Assembly (NCBI GenBank): GCA_963674545.2
Contig: CAXXFB010000001.1
Coordinates: 2,852,001 to 2,916,000, forward strand
Length of the DNA stretch: 64,000 nt
Reading direction: 5' to 3'
Source: JABGQS01 sp963674545
Lineage (GTDB): Bacteria; Bacillota; Clostridia; Christensenellales; SZUA-584
In this document: piece after piece, positions 9,745-18,819 of the stretch
Layout: every line of letters starts with the position of its first letter
Numbering within the stretch: position 1 is the first letter of the stretch
Notes under the pieces: generated by a model
Told to the model about the DNA's origin: nothing
Database searches by the model: none
Seen by the model: the letters and a program-made list of their open reading frames with translations, nothing else
Translations under genes and position numbers: made by a program

Positions 9745-10452
9745 ATGAGTGAGCAGTATAATGAAGAATACTATAGAGACTATGCAGGTGTTAGTTATCA
9801 TGATAAAGAGTTGTGGTCAGGTATTTTTGACAGGATAGCTGACAAGATCATAGCTGATTATAACCCTGAAACTGTACTGGATGCAGGGTGTGCGTTTGGT
9901 TATCTGGTTTCAGCTTTTAGAAAAAGAGGAGTGAATGCTTACGGTATAGACATATCCAAATATGCGATAAGCCAGGCAGATGACAATATAAAAGGGTTTT
10001 GTTATGTCGGTAGTATATGTGACGAATTACCGCAAGGTTTACCTAAAAAGTACGATCTGATAACGAATATTGAGATTTTAGAGCATATTCCTGAAGAAGA
10101 CGGCATAAAGGCAATTGCAAATTTGTGCAGACTTGCCGATACGATTATTTTTTCCTCAACATCGGATGATTTTGAGGATAATACACATGTAAATGTTAAA
10201 CCGCAAGAATATTGGGTTGTCCAATTTGCAAAGAATGAGTTTTATAGAGATCTACAATATCAAGCAACATATATTTCGCCGCAGGCAGGGGTATTCAAAA
10301 AAGAAAAAAATGATATATACACAATAATTCAAAAATATGAGCAAGCGCTGCAAATCAGAGACAAAGAAATAAAGGAATTAAACAAAAAAATGATTTTCAA
10401 AAGAGCAATAAGAAAAGGCCGGCAGTTGGCTAGAAAAATACTAAAAAGATAG
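9745..10452 (+). CDS. Class I SAM-dependent methyltransferase with C-terminal coiled coil
   Basis: This 235-residue protein has motif I VLDAGCAFG at 44-52 and the acidic motif II YGIDIS at 66-71, which bind SAM in the Methyltransf_11/23 group, followed by ITNIEILEHI in the motif IV region. The C-terminal 45 residues (from about 190) are charged and heptad-like, a likely short coiled coil. In a polysaccharide locus it may O-methylate a sugar, for example as a chain terminator. AAGGAG lies before the ATG. The 160 bases after its stop hold no gene. Confidence 0.83.
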   Translation: MSEQYNEEYYRDYAGVSYHDKELWSGIFDRIADKIIADYNPETVLDAGCAFGYLVSAFRKRGVNAYGIDISKYAISQADDNIKGFCYVGSICDELPQGLPKKYDLITNIEILEHIPEEDGIKAIANLCRLADTIIFSSTSDDFEDNTHVNVKPQEYWVVQFAKNEFYRDLQYQATYISPQAGVFKKEKNDIYTIIQKYEQALQIRDKEIKELNKKMIFKRAIRKGRQLARKILKR

Positions 10453-10611
10453 ATGTGCTGAAATAATCAAGATTTAGAATTCAAATTTTTGTACTAGATG
10501 CTCTATATGGATGAGTTGTTATTTGGACAAAACCTGTATGTTGTTGTAATTAAGCAAATAAACATTTATAATAATTTATATTAAACCATCATTTTTTCTA
10601 CGGATTTTGGG

Positions 10612-11315
10612 ATGAAACAAGTCATTATTTACGGGAATTCAATTTTTAGCAAAATGCTTTTTTATGATGCAAGAGACAATAACAATTTTATATTGTTTGT
10701 TTCGTTGTAGATAAAGAATACTATAACGACTCAACTTTTCTGGGGCTTCCACAGATCGATTCAAGCAATATCACAAGAGAATACCCGCCGGATAAATATG
10801 ACATGCTGGCGGTTCTTGGCGGATATAGTTCTATGAGAAAAAGGGAAGAGTATTATTTGAGAGCTAAGAATAAAGGATATAAGCTGCGTAATTATATCAG
10901 CAGTAATGTAGATATTAATTCTATCATCAGCTTGGGAGAAAACAACATCATTTTTGGACCATCTCATATTGGGTTCGAAAGAGTGATGGGAAACAATAAT
11001 ATAATACGGCAAAACGTGTATTTGGGGCACAATTTTGAAATGGGAGACCATTGTTTTATAGGCGCAGGCTGCAACATAGGCGGCAAAAGTAAAATCCGGA
11101 GCACAAGCTATATTGCTATGGGCTCTACAATAATAAATGATATTACGATAGAAACCGAAACTCTTGTTGGCGCCGGAAGCGTTGTTATACGCAACACAGA
11201 GCCTTTTTCAAAAAACGTTGGCAATCCGGCCAGCATCATCGGCTATCATAAAGCCGAAGGGATAATGATGTCATGGCAGATAAACTCATTATCAATTTCA
11301 CACCAACCGGAATGA
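10612..11315 (+). pseudogene. PglD/NeuD-like sugar O/N-acyltransferase, frameshifted
   Basis: The ATG at 10612 opens MKQVIIYGNSIFSKML, a typical N-terminal nucleotide-binding segment of PglD/NeuD-type acyltransferases, but this frame stops at TAG 10708. The continuation FVVDKEYYNDSTFLGLP lies in another frame from about 10690, consistent with one missing base near 10690-10697. The rest shows left-handed beta-helix hexapeptide repeats (IIFGPSHIGF, NIIRQNVYLGHNF, CNIGGKSKI) and ends with GNPASIIGYH, the usual C-terminal signature. These enzymes acetylate amino sugars or modify the polymer. The tail runs on past the expected end and overlaps the next reading frame. Whether the frameshift is real or a sequencing artefact cannot be told here. 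Confidence 0.78.
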
Positions 11316-11880
11316 TACCGCAGAAATCGCAGACACCCTTTGTGCCTGTTATAACAAGTGAGATTATAGCGGACGTCAAGGCAGCGCTTAAGCTTGGGAT
11401 AACTATGGTGCATCTGCATGCACGTGACAAGTAATCGCATCTACCCTGTTATAAAAAGGATACCTATGCAAAAATAATAAAAGGGGTCAGAGAGTTCGCT
11501 CCTGAGCTTATTATTTGCGTATCGACAAGCGGCAGAGCCTTCTCTGATTTTGAGAAAAGAAGTGAGGTTTTAGAGCTTGAGGGGGAGCTTAAACCGGACA
11601 TGGCGAGTCTGATGCTCAGCTCACTTAATTTTAACAACCAGGCCAGCATAAACGAGCCGTCGATGATTATTGAACTATGCAAAAAAATGCTTGCTATGGG
11701 CGTTAAGCCGGAGCTTGAAGCCTTTGATTCAGGTATGATAAACTATGCAAAACATCTGATAAAAAAAGGGTTAATAACACCTCCGCATTATTTAAATCTG
11801 ATACTCGGAAATATTGCTTGTGCACAGGCAGACCTTTTGCATGCGGGGCTTATGGTGCATGACCTTCCAAAGGATTCTTT
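11273..11880 (+). pseudogene. BKACE (DUF849, beta-keto acid cleavage enzyme) remnant
   Basis: From ATG 11273 the frame reads LIINFTPTGMIPQKSQTPF, then GITMVHLHARDK, matching the start of the beta-keto acid cleavage enzymes (3-keto-5-aminohexanoate cleavage family, DUF849) including the HxH zinc ligands. An in-frame TAA at 11432-11434 interrupts it, and the same frame continues with YAKIIKGVREFAPEL, ICVSTSGR, EAFDSGMINY and LILGNIACAQADLLHAGLM. At about 11880 the protein changes abruptly into a DegT-type aminotransferase, so roughly the last quarter is missing. It is a non-functional relic; the original function would be cleavage of a beta-keto acid with acetyl-CoA. Confidence 0.8.
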
Positions 11881-12413
11881 TATATCAATAGGCGATGCTG
11901 GAGCCGTTGTTACAAACGACAAAGGTCTAAATGAGAAAGTACGGCAGCTTCGAAATTATGGAGCTTCGAAAAAGGATGTTTTTGTTGATATCGGCCGAAA
12001 TTCAAGGATGGATGAAATTCAGGCGGCTATTCTGGGAATCAAGTTAAAATATCTTGACTCCGACAACGAAAAAAGAAGAGTTGCAGCAAATTATTATATT
12101 AGTTATATCAAAAATCCACAAGTAACACTGCCGAAAATGCCTGCTGAAAAAAGTCGCACGTTTGGCATCAGTTTGTGATTAGATGTAAAGACAGGGATGC
12201 GCTTGCAAAGCACCTTGCTGACAACGGTATCGGTACTGGAGTTCACTATCCATTACCGCCTCACTAACAACAGGCTCTTAGTCAATACAATAATATTAGC
12301 CTGCTACAACCAAGCAGATTCATAGAGAGGTGATCAGTTTACCTATTCACACGTCATTGACTAAAGAAGATTTGAATATAGTAGCTACGATTATTAATAA
12401 ATGGAATAACTGA
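11881..12413 (+). pseudogene. DegT/DnrJ/EryC1/StrS aminotransferase remnant (C-terminal half)
   Basis: After the junction the frame reads GDAGAVVTNDKGLNEKVRQL, RNYGASKK and NSRMDEIQAAILGIKLKYLD, all hallmarks of sugar aminotransferases of the DegT family (the region just after the PLP lysine). The frame shifts after KMPAEK at about 12150, in a run of A residues. The conserved continuation HVWHQFVIRCKDRDALAKHL, then GIGTGVHYPLPPH, lies in the next frame and meets a TAA at about 12265. The final segment, HREVISLPIHTSLTKEDLN, ends with TGA at 12411-12413 in a further frame. The N-terminal half with the PLP lysine is absent. The intact enzyme would have made an amino sugar for the polymer. Confidence 0.82.
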
Positions 12414-12774
12414 TAAAAAAGGATATTTGCGAAGGATTCGATCTGATTTGTTAAAGCTGGATAAAAAGAAATTAAAAAGTATAGTTTATAATACCAGGTT
12501 ATTATCATAATCGTCAAGTTTTGCGGTTCAACGGGCTTGATGTGGTCGGCTCCGTATACCGATTAAACATACGTCTGCCTGCTTTGGTCAGTCAACGTGA
12601 CATGATCTCCAAGAGTACCGATATGGGCGTCGTTATTGAAGTTGCAGCCCGTAATCACGAGGTTTCTATCTTCACTCGACGCCGATACCGGCGAATAGGA
12701 TAAGAGGCAATACGGCTTAGAAATCACTTTACTTAAGCACTTGAGCAGGGCGACGGTTTATTTGTGTTCTTTAT
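12414..12774. other. Intergenic stretch with a possible minus-strand gene remnant
   Basis: No intact gene is visible. On the minus strand, 12697 down to 12563 reads in one frame EDRNLVITGCNFNNDAHIGT then GDHVTL and stops at 12563. This looks like one coil of a right-handed beta-helix protein (pectate lyase or tail-spike type), but it is too short to assign. Either it is a relic of a surface protein or chance. Confidence 0.25.
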
Positions 12775-14610
12775 CTATGCATGGCGTTTCCGCAGCCCGA
12801 TGATCGTTCCGACAGCTAGTAATATTCCTGCAGTACCGATGAAAACCCAAATTACATATGTATTCTGTCCCGTGTTCGGCAGCGCGCTTTCCTCAATCGT
12901 CACGTCATAGCTCACACTAACGCCATCCACTGTGTAGGTGATGGTGCTCGTCCCGGCTTTCAGGCCAGTAAACGTCGCCGGAGAATTAAAGGTTGCCGTA
13001 AAGAAGCTATTATCCCAATCCCACGTTCCGTCGTCTACGCTGGGCGTCAATATTATCCGGCCGCCCGTATATATTTTGCCGTCCGATACGGAAGATGAAA
13101 GCCTAAGCTCCGTCCATTTAGCGTACAGTATCTTATCTGCCGTCACCGCCGTGCTGAAATCGTACGCCGTGGCAAAGCTCTCGTCCGTATACCACCCGTC
13201 GAACACATGGCCGGAAAGCGTCGGGTCAGTCGGCTCCGTCGCCTTATTCCCTTCGATGACTTCCTGCGATGCCACCGCACTGCCGTCTTTGGAATTGAAT
13301 GTTACGGTATATACCGGAGTCCACTTGGCGTACAGTGTCGTCTCTGCGTTCACTGTAAACGGGAATGTAACCGCCGTGGTGTCGCAAGCCGCCGTCGGAT
13401 ACCAGCCGTCGAAAAAAAACCCCGTACGTATCGGGTTCTCCGGCGCATTCACTGTATCGCCCTGGGATATGACGTAGTCGTATGGCACATCCGAGCCGCC
13501 CTGGCTGTCGTATGTCACTTCGGTCAGCGCATGGAACGGGATGCTGTTATTGCCTGCATAGGTTTCTACCGCCGACCCGGAAAAGCCATAAATACCATCC
13601 GACGCGAGGTTCGTCCTCAAAAAGGTATATTCCCCGAATGAGACGGATTTGCCGGCGATAACGACTCTTTGCAGCGAATTGGAGTCTTCAAAGACATCAT
13701 CATCTATTAAGGTAATATTTGATGGAACCGTAACTGATGTCAGCAAAGTACAAAATGAAAGCATATTTTCCGGCATGGTGGTCAGGCCGCTACCGATCGT
13801 TACGCTGCTCAGGCTGGCACAGTTATTAAAAACGTACGTGCCCATTGAAGTCACAGTATCAGGGATAGTGATGGATTTGAGACCGCTGTTCGCAAACGCT
13901 GCATTGGATATTGAAGAAATGCTGGACGGGATCGTGATCGACTCCAGTGATGCGCATCCGACAAACATGGATCTTCCGATAGTATCAAGCCCGTTGCTCA
14001 GTGTGACATTCTTCAAATTAGTACAATAATAGAACACACTATCACCAAATGAATTAACGCTGGATGGGATCGTAATGGACTCAAGCGCCGTGCACCGATT
14101 GAACATTTCCGAGCCGAGGATGGTCAGCCCGTCGCTCAGCGTAACGTTCTTTAAACTGTCGCAATCTCTGAATACTTGCGGGTCTATTCTTGTCACGGAA
14201 GCCGGTATGTTAACGGTCTCAAGTGCGCTGCAGCCAACAAACGCCATACCTTCGATTTTAGTCAGGCCTTCGCTGAGCGTAACGCTTATAAGGTTGGGGT
14301 AGCCGCCAAATGCCGAACCCTCTATCGACGTTACACTGGACGGAACTGTGACCGAAGTGACTGCACTGCCAGAAAACGCACCCAAGCCAATGGTGGTCAC
14401 CGCAATCGCGCCGCCGCCCGGGTCGTACGACGATGGGATTGTGACGTCTCCGCCGCCGCCATTATATTTCGTGATGGAGAGCGTGCTGTCCCCTAGCACT
14501 GTGTATTCATAAGTGCCGTCGCTGTAGTCCGCCGCCATCGACACAATCGGGAACATTGTCATCGACAAAAGAAAGGTGATGACCAAAGCCAATGCTTTTT
14601 TCTTATTCAT
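12775..14610 (-). CDS. LPXTG cell-wall surface protein with BspA-type leucine-rich repeats and InlB B-repeats
   Basis: This 611-residue secreted protein has a signal peptide at 1-26. About a dozen BspA-type LRR_5 repeats (pattern SVTIPSSVxSIxxxAF, with clusters like LKNVTLSNGL) run over residues 55-345. Two Listeria-Bacteroides repeats containing FDGWY and LYAKWT lie at about 360-495, then a Big-like domain. The sorting signal is LPNTG at 577-581, a hydrophobic helix and the tail RKRHA. A sortase would link it to peptidoglycan; the only sortase seen here is at 36360-37043. BspA repeats often bind host matrix or other cells. AGGAGG precedes the ATG. GC content looks higher than in its neighbours. 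It appears monocistronic. Confidence 0.93.
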   Translation of the reverse strand: MNKKKALALVITFLLSMTMFPIVSMAADYSDGTYEYTVLGDSTLSITKYNGGGGDVTIPSSYDPGGGAIAVTTIGLGAFSGSAVTSVTVPSSVTSIEGSAFGGYPNLISVTLSEGLTKIEGMAFVGCSALETVNIPASVTRIDPQVFRDCDSLKNVTLSDGLTILGSEMFNRCTALESITIPSSVNSFGDSVFYYCTNLKNVTLSNGLDTIGRSMFVGCASLESITIPSSISSISNAAFANSGLKSITIPDTVTSMGTYVFNNCASLSSVTIGSGLTTMPENMLSFCTLLTSVTVPSNITLIDDDVFEDSNSLQRVVIAGKSVSFGEYTFLRTNLASDGIYGFSGSAVETYAGNNSIPFHALTEVTYDSQGGSDVPYDYVISQGDTVNAPENPIRTGFFFDGWYPTAACDTTAVTFPFTVNAETTLYAKWTPVYTVTFNSKDGSAVASQEVIEGNKATEPTDPTLSGHVFDGWYTDESFATAYDFSTAVTADKILYAKWTELRLSSSVSDGKIYTGGRIILTPSVDDGTWDWDNSFFTATFNSPATFTGLKAGTSTITYTVDGVSVSYDVTIEESALPNTGQNTYVIWVFIGTAGILLAVGTIIGLRKRHA

Positions 14611-14688
14611 ATATGAAGTCCTCCTGATAGCTTGTCCTGTTTATCGGTCAAGGATTCGGGATATGAGCGCAGAAAAGTATAATTAAAA

Positions 14689-14713
14689 TCCCACCTTATA
14701 TTGTAAGATGGGA
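14689..14713 (-). terminator. Hairpin terminator for the LuxR/membrane-protein pair
   Basis: TCCCACCTTA and TAAGATGGGA pair as a ten-base stem with one C/A mismatch and a five-base loop. On the minus strand the stem is followed by ATTTTAATT. It lies 44 bases beyond the stop of the membrane protein gene. On the plus strand GTTGTTTTT follows, so it could act in both directions. Confidence 0.6.
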
Positions 14714-14756
14714 GTTGTTTTTGCACATCGTCTGAATGGACTATTTTTCCGTAATT

Positions 14757-15230
14757 TTATCTTTTAAGCATGCCTGAATACAGCGTAACGGCCGTAACAC
14801 CTCCGCCCAAGACAGCAGCGAATAATGTCTTTAACACAATGTACCATCCAAACGGAAGAGCGCTTACTCCTAAAAGAACGAAAAGCGGTACAGCCGCAGC
14901 GGATAAAATAGTGGCTGTTATCGTGCCCGGAATTATTCCGTACAAAATTGGCATGCGCATCATTCGTCCCAGAATGTTAAGCAAGGCACCGCCACCTTCA
15001 AGTATGCCTGCGGTATTAGTGCGTTTAAGGCTCGATCTGCAAAAGGAAGCGGAGAGAATAAACATTAGCCAGCAGGTCAGCAAAAGGTCTATAGGGATGC
15101 TTATCATGTTCGTTGCGACAGTATTGGCTTTGTGATATATAAGAGCGGCTATCATACCGTTTATGAAAAAGTTGAAAGCCGCTGAAACTGTGGCTTCAAG
15201 TCTAATGTATGCTTTGAGTTCTTTTGTCAT
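14757..15230 (-). CDS. Four-helix membrane protein of unknown function
   Basis: I do not recognise this 157-residue protein. It has four hydrophobic segments, at about 14-34, 43-62, 97-117 and 122-150, and short polar loops, so it is an integral membrane protein without an obvious catalytic motif. It starts at ATG 15230, sharing one base with the stop of the LuxR-type regulator (TGATG), which indicates translational coupling. The pairing suggests that it either signals to the regulator or is its dedicated output. A hairpin terminator follows its stop. Confidence 0.7.
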   Translation of the reverse strand: MTKELKAYIRLEATVSAAFNFFINGMIAALIYHKANTVATNMISIPIDLLLTCWLMFILSASFCRSSLKRTNTAGILEGGGALLNILGRMMRMPILYGIIPGTITATILSAAAVPLFVLLGVSALPFGWYIVLKTLFAAVLGGGVTAVTLYSGMLKR

Positions 15231-16774
15231 CAGCTTTCCTTTCTTGTAAGCTTCTCCGCCAGCCCTGCACGCCGGTCTATTTCAAGTTTTTGGAATACCG
15301 ATCGCAGATGTGCACGCACAGTGTTTTCGGTAATGGAAAGTTTTTTTGCTATTTCGTTGTTGTGATATCCCTTAGCAGCAAGCCGTGCCACGTCCTGTTC
15401 TCTCTTCGTCAGGCTCTCTGGAAACCCTTTTTTAAGATATTCGCCCTGCAGTATTTTTATACCTCTTACATGCGAATCATTGTTTTGCCGCAGCAGAGCC
15501 AGCGCACTTTTGTCTCTTTTACAAAGTTCTTTTTCCACCATTCCGTCCAGATGCTGTGAAAAATTGCCGAGCGGCATTATAAATCTGTCAGGCAGTGCCA
15601 ACTCTACAGCCCTGTCAACGTAATCCTTCGCCTTATCCCTGCTTCCCAGAGCCATATGACAGCAAGCAGCAAGCAGCGTAAAATAAAGCTCCAGTATAAG
15701 TACACCTTCACTGGTTTTTAGTTGTTCAAGGAATATCTCCAGTGCGGCAACCGCACGCAGATATTGTCCGCTCTCTGCAAGATACTGAACGTGAAACCAG
15801 CATGCCACACCGTAAGAAACAGGCGCAAAATGCTCGTTACCGGCGATGTTTTTATCTCCGAATGGACCTGTCCCGTATGAACCTGAAGCGTATGAAAATG
15901 TCTTGAGCCAGTTCGGAGTGTCCTGATATCTTCCCAGTGTATTGAAAAGCCCGCTGCGTATCAACGATACAAGACGGCTGCATGCCTCATAGTTTACACC
16001 GCACTCAGCCGCATCCATATATTCAATTGTGTCCGTAAAGCAGTCGACGTTACCCTGGCGTGTTGCGATCATCCCCAGCTGTTCGCCGGCGCTTATCTTA
16101 AGGACGTCCTGCTTTGTCTTTTCAAGCAGATAAATGGCTTTGTATGTCAATACATATGCCTGCTCAAGATCGCCCCGGTAGTAGGCTAGCGAACCGTCGT
16201 ACAACTCTTCCATACCGCAAAGCCGCTCTCCTGTTATTCTTGAAAACAAATCCGACAGTTTCGATATCATAGGACGGATATCATCAGCCATCCCTGGTCT
16301 GAGCAGATATACGCCCGGCATCCCGTGGACGCCCAGCGTTATCGAATCAGCAGCATCGATCACTTTAGACGGGCCCTGCATAAGCATTAGCGCCTGTTCG
16401 TACTTCTCAATTACAGCTTTTATGTCCCGTGTCACAGGAGAAGCAGATACTATGAGCCATTCTCCCTGCAGATGCCTCTTCTGTGATTCTGGTATCTGAA
16501 GCAGAGGTATCATCTCCCGAATCTCCTCCATCAGCCTATCAAACTCATCTGCAAGCCCGCCGCGATACATCTCATATGCAAGGCGAAGAAGACTCTCGGG
16601 ATAATTCAATTTAAACTCTGCGGAACACTTTACTGCGATATCAGAGGCAATCAACTCATAAGGAACGCCGTCCACACGCACCATCGACATATGGCGCATA
16701 TCCAGACGAAGCATTTCTTCATAGTTGTTAGAAAGCATTGCGGCCTTAAACAAATCCAGTTTAGATTGACTCAT
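15230..16774 (-). CDS. LuxR family transcriptional regulator with long helical sensor region
   Basis: This 514-residue protein ends in a LuxR/GerE helix-turn-helix at about 453-514 (LTKREQDVARLAAKGY, then ITENTVRAHLRSVFQKL). The preceding 450 residues are mostly helical and rich in the Tyr/Ala/Leu spacing of TPR arrays (for example LAYYRGDLEQAYVLTYKA). They resemble the C-terminal part of MalT/LAL regulators, but I see no Walker A P-loop, so it is not a complete LAL regulator. It would bind DNA as a dimer and sense through the helical region. It overlaps the downstream membrane protein gene by one base. Its target is unknown; the adjacent LPXTG surface protein gene is a candidate. Confidence 0.85.
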   Translation of the reverse strand: MSQSKLDLFKAAMLSNNYEEMLRLDMRHMSMVRVDGVPYELIASDIAVKCSAEFKLNYPESLLRLAYEMYRGGLADEFDRLMEEIREMIPLLQIPESQKRHLQGEWLIVSASPVTRDIKAVIEKYEQALMLMQGPSKVIDAADSITLGVHGMPGVYLLRPGMADDIRPMISKLSDLFSRITGERLCGMEELYDGSLAYYRGDLEQAYVLTYKAIYLLEKTKQDVLKISAGEQLGMIATRQGNVDCFTDTIEYMDAAECGVNYEACSRLVSLIRSGLFNTLGRYQDTPNWLKTFSYASGSYGTGPFGDKNIAGNEHFAPVSYGVACWFHVQYLAESGQYLRAVAALEIFLEQLKTSEGVLILELYFTLLAACCHMALGSRDKAKDYVDRAVELALPDRFIMPLGNFSQHLDGMVEKELCKRDKSALALLRQNNDSHVRGIKILQGEYLKKGFPESLTKREQDVARLAAKGYHNNEIAKKLSITENTVRAHLRSVFQKLEIDRRAGLAEKLTRKES

Positions 16775-17149
16775 ATCTTTATTGCTGCCTTTTATTTTTT
16801 GTTATAGTGTTCATATATACCGGATTCCCATAATTGAAAATATCTACTGATATTATATATTCTCAAAAGAGGTTTTTCAATGAAGTACTGCTTATTATAT
16901 GAATACGAGTTAACAGGTTCGGCTTGCAAATTTAAACGTCAATTTGATGATTTTATCATAATCGATTCATATAAAACTAATTATCACTCCAAACCCACCC
17001 ATAAATGGTTTTTCTTTGCCCTTAATTGTTTTCGGAGTCATATTTTTATTTCATTTATATAAATAAGTTTATCCTGGCAGGAAGAATTTTATTTTTAAGC
17101 AGGGGTTTTTTCTGCTCCATGCAACTAACATGGTGAAGGAGTTGATGGG
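16775..17149. other. Divergent intergenic region
   Basis: This 375-base gap separates the minus-strand LuxR gene from the plus-strand ABC operon. It must hold both promoters, but I could not choose convincing -35/-10 pairs in its AT-rich sequence. Bases 16984-17001 (TCACTCCAAACCCACCCA) match the left edge of the dispersed repeat copy at 20871, and the rest of that repeat is not recognisable here. Short open frames inside it have no ribosome binding site or recognisable product. Confidence 0.4.
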
Positions 17150-17992
17150 ATGGACGAAAATTTAGCGATTAAAACCTGCAATATCAGCAAGCTCTTCGGG
17201 GATTTCAAGGCATTGAATGACTTATCCATATCAGTAAAACACAGAGAGATTTTCGGGTTTATCGGAAAGAACGGCGCAGGCAAAACCACCTTTATGAGGA
17301 TCATATGCAAGTTGATGAAGCCAAGCGCCGGGACGCTGGAGGTGAAGGAAAACATAAGCTTCCTGCCCCAAAATGTAAGGTTCCGTGATAATATGAACGC
17401 TGGAGAGGTATTGCACTTCTTTGCCGGGCTGAGAGGCTGCGATGCTGAGGAAAATATAGAGTTTGCGAAGGAATTGGAGATTGATCTAACCAAGAAAATC
17501 AATTGCCTTTCTCCGGGGCAACAAAGAAAGCTTCAGCTTGTTGTCACTACCATCGGGTCACCGGAGATACTCGTACTGGATGAACCCACGGCAGGACTTG
17601 ACCCATCAGGTGTTCAGCAGGTCAGGGGGATCATAAAAGTATTGAACCAGCGTGGGTGTACGGTATTCATTTCTTCACATGTCCTGATGGAGCTCGAAAA
17701 TCTATGTGACACCATTGCGGTGATAGAAAAGGGCGAGTTACTATATCAGGGAGCTTGTAGCACTGTTTATGAAATCGAGACGGAAGGTATGGATGAAAAG
17801 GTTCTGGTATCTTTACCGGAACAGCAAAAGAAGAAGTTCGAAGTCAAAAATGATATAGTTTTCGCCGGAATAGAGAGACATGAAGTGCCTTCAGTATTGC
17901 AGTTGCTATATGAAAAAAACGTCAGGGTTTTCAGCGTAAGGCGGCAGGGGATAGAGACGCTTTACAACAGTCTTGTAAAGGAGGATTCCTGA
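17150..17992 (+). CDS. ABC transporter ATP-binding protein
   Basis: This 280-residue nucleotide-binding subunit has Walker A GKNGAGKTT at 39-47, a Q-loop in SFLPQNVRF, the signature LSPGQQRK and Walker B ILVLDEPTAGLDP followed by the SSH switch histidine. The signature has P in place of the usual G in LSGGQ. The subfamily is the CcmA/NatA/BcrA type used for drug or peptide export and for integral-membrane signalling. GAAGGAG precedes the ATG. It is the first gene of a six-gene run ending at 20713, and the permease starts two bases after its stop. The exported substrate is unknown. Confidence 0.92.
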   Translation: MDENLAIKTCNISKLFGDFKALNDLSISVKHREIFGFIGKNGAGKTTFMRIICKLMKPSAGTLEVKENISFLPQNVRFRDNMNAGEVLHFFAGLRGCDAEENIEFAKELEIDLTKKINCLSPGQQRKLQLVVTTIGSPEILVLDEPTAGLDPSGVQQVRGIIKVLNQRGCTVFISSHVLMELENLCDTIAVIEKGELLYQGACSTVYEIETEGMDEKVLVSLPEQQKKKFEVKNDIVFAGIERHEVPSVLQLLYEKNVRVFSVRRQGIETLYNSLVKEDS

Positions 17993-17993
17993 T

Positions 17994-18770
17994 ATGAAAG
18001 CGACAGGGGTTTTACTTAAAAGAGATATTAGAAACAGCTTAAATAAAAAGTTTTTCATATTGCTTTTTTTCATGATTTTCTTTCAGTTCTGGTTTGTTTT
18101 AACCTCTGATAGCGTGAGACAGGTAAAAGAAACCGGAGAGATGTTCTATATGGCGGCCGTTTTCTCGTTCAACTTCTTTGGCTCTATAGTCGCGCTTGCA
18201 CTCGGTTATAATGGAATATCAAATGAAAGAGAAGCTAAATTCTTGGATCTGATACTGACATCGGGTATATCTAAAAAGAAAGTGTATTTAAGTAAGATAT
18301 TGACCAGTTTTTTGATTTCGGGTGTATTTGCATTGATCTATACCTTTGTTTTAATGCTCGTGTATATTATCATGTCCCGGGATATCGGAATAAGCCTTCT
18401 TGCACTGAGATATATTTTGCCGATAACAGCTTTTCTTTCGATTTTTAGCCTCATGGGTCTGATGCTTTCAGTAATACTCAGATCATCAAAAGCTTCGCTG
18501 ATAACTTCCATTATGATTGGCGGCCTGCTGATGCCCAGACTATTTGTGATGATCGTAGACGGCCTGAACAACTTATTGGGGCTAGGGCAACAGACTGTAA
18601 ATATCATCTATATGATTTCACCCGCACTTATTATGAATGCCTTGAACGGATATTCTGAAACGGCTAATTTTCTCTGGGGTCTGCTGCTGCTTGTAATTTA
18701 TCTTGCAGCCATTATAATAACCGGTATAAAGGTATTCATTAAACAGGATGAACTAAATTACGGAGAATGA
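17994..18770 (+). CDS. ABC transporter permease (ABC-2 type)
   Basis: This 258-residue membrane protein has six hydrophobic segments arranged as in ABC-2 permeases: a first helix near 19-39, then a cytoplasmic loop with NEREAKFLDLILTSGISKKK, the conserved coupling region of this family, and four to five further helices. It pairs with the ATPase just upstream, two bases apart. Together they would form an exporter or signalling ABC complex of two ATPases and two permeases. No extracytoplasmic substrate-binding domain is present. The next gene follows after 49 bases with its own strong ribosome binding site. Confidence 0.88.
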   Translation: MKATGVLLKRDIRNSLNKKFFILLFFMIFFQFWFVLTSDSVRQVKETGEMFYMAAVFSFNFFGSIVALALGYNGISNEREAKFLDLILTSGISKKKVYLSKILTSFLISGVFALIYTFVLMLVYIIMSRDIGISLLALRYILPITAFLSIFSLMGLMLSVILRSSKASLITSIMIGGLLMPRLFVMIVDGLNNLLGLGQQTVNIIYMISPALIMNALNGYSETANFLWGLLLLVIYLAAIIITGIKVFIKQDELNYGE

Positions 18771-18819
18771 TACAAGAGCTTTGTTATAAATTAGAACTGA
18801 TATGGAGAGGAGATTCTAA

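Noticed and set aside
16880..17062. 60-codon open frame before the ABC operon
   Set aside because: It has no recognisable product and covers a partial copy of the dispersed repeat in AT-rich intergenic DNA.
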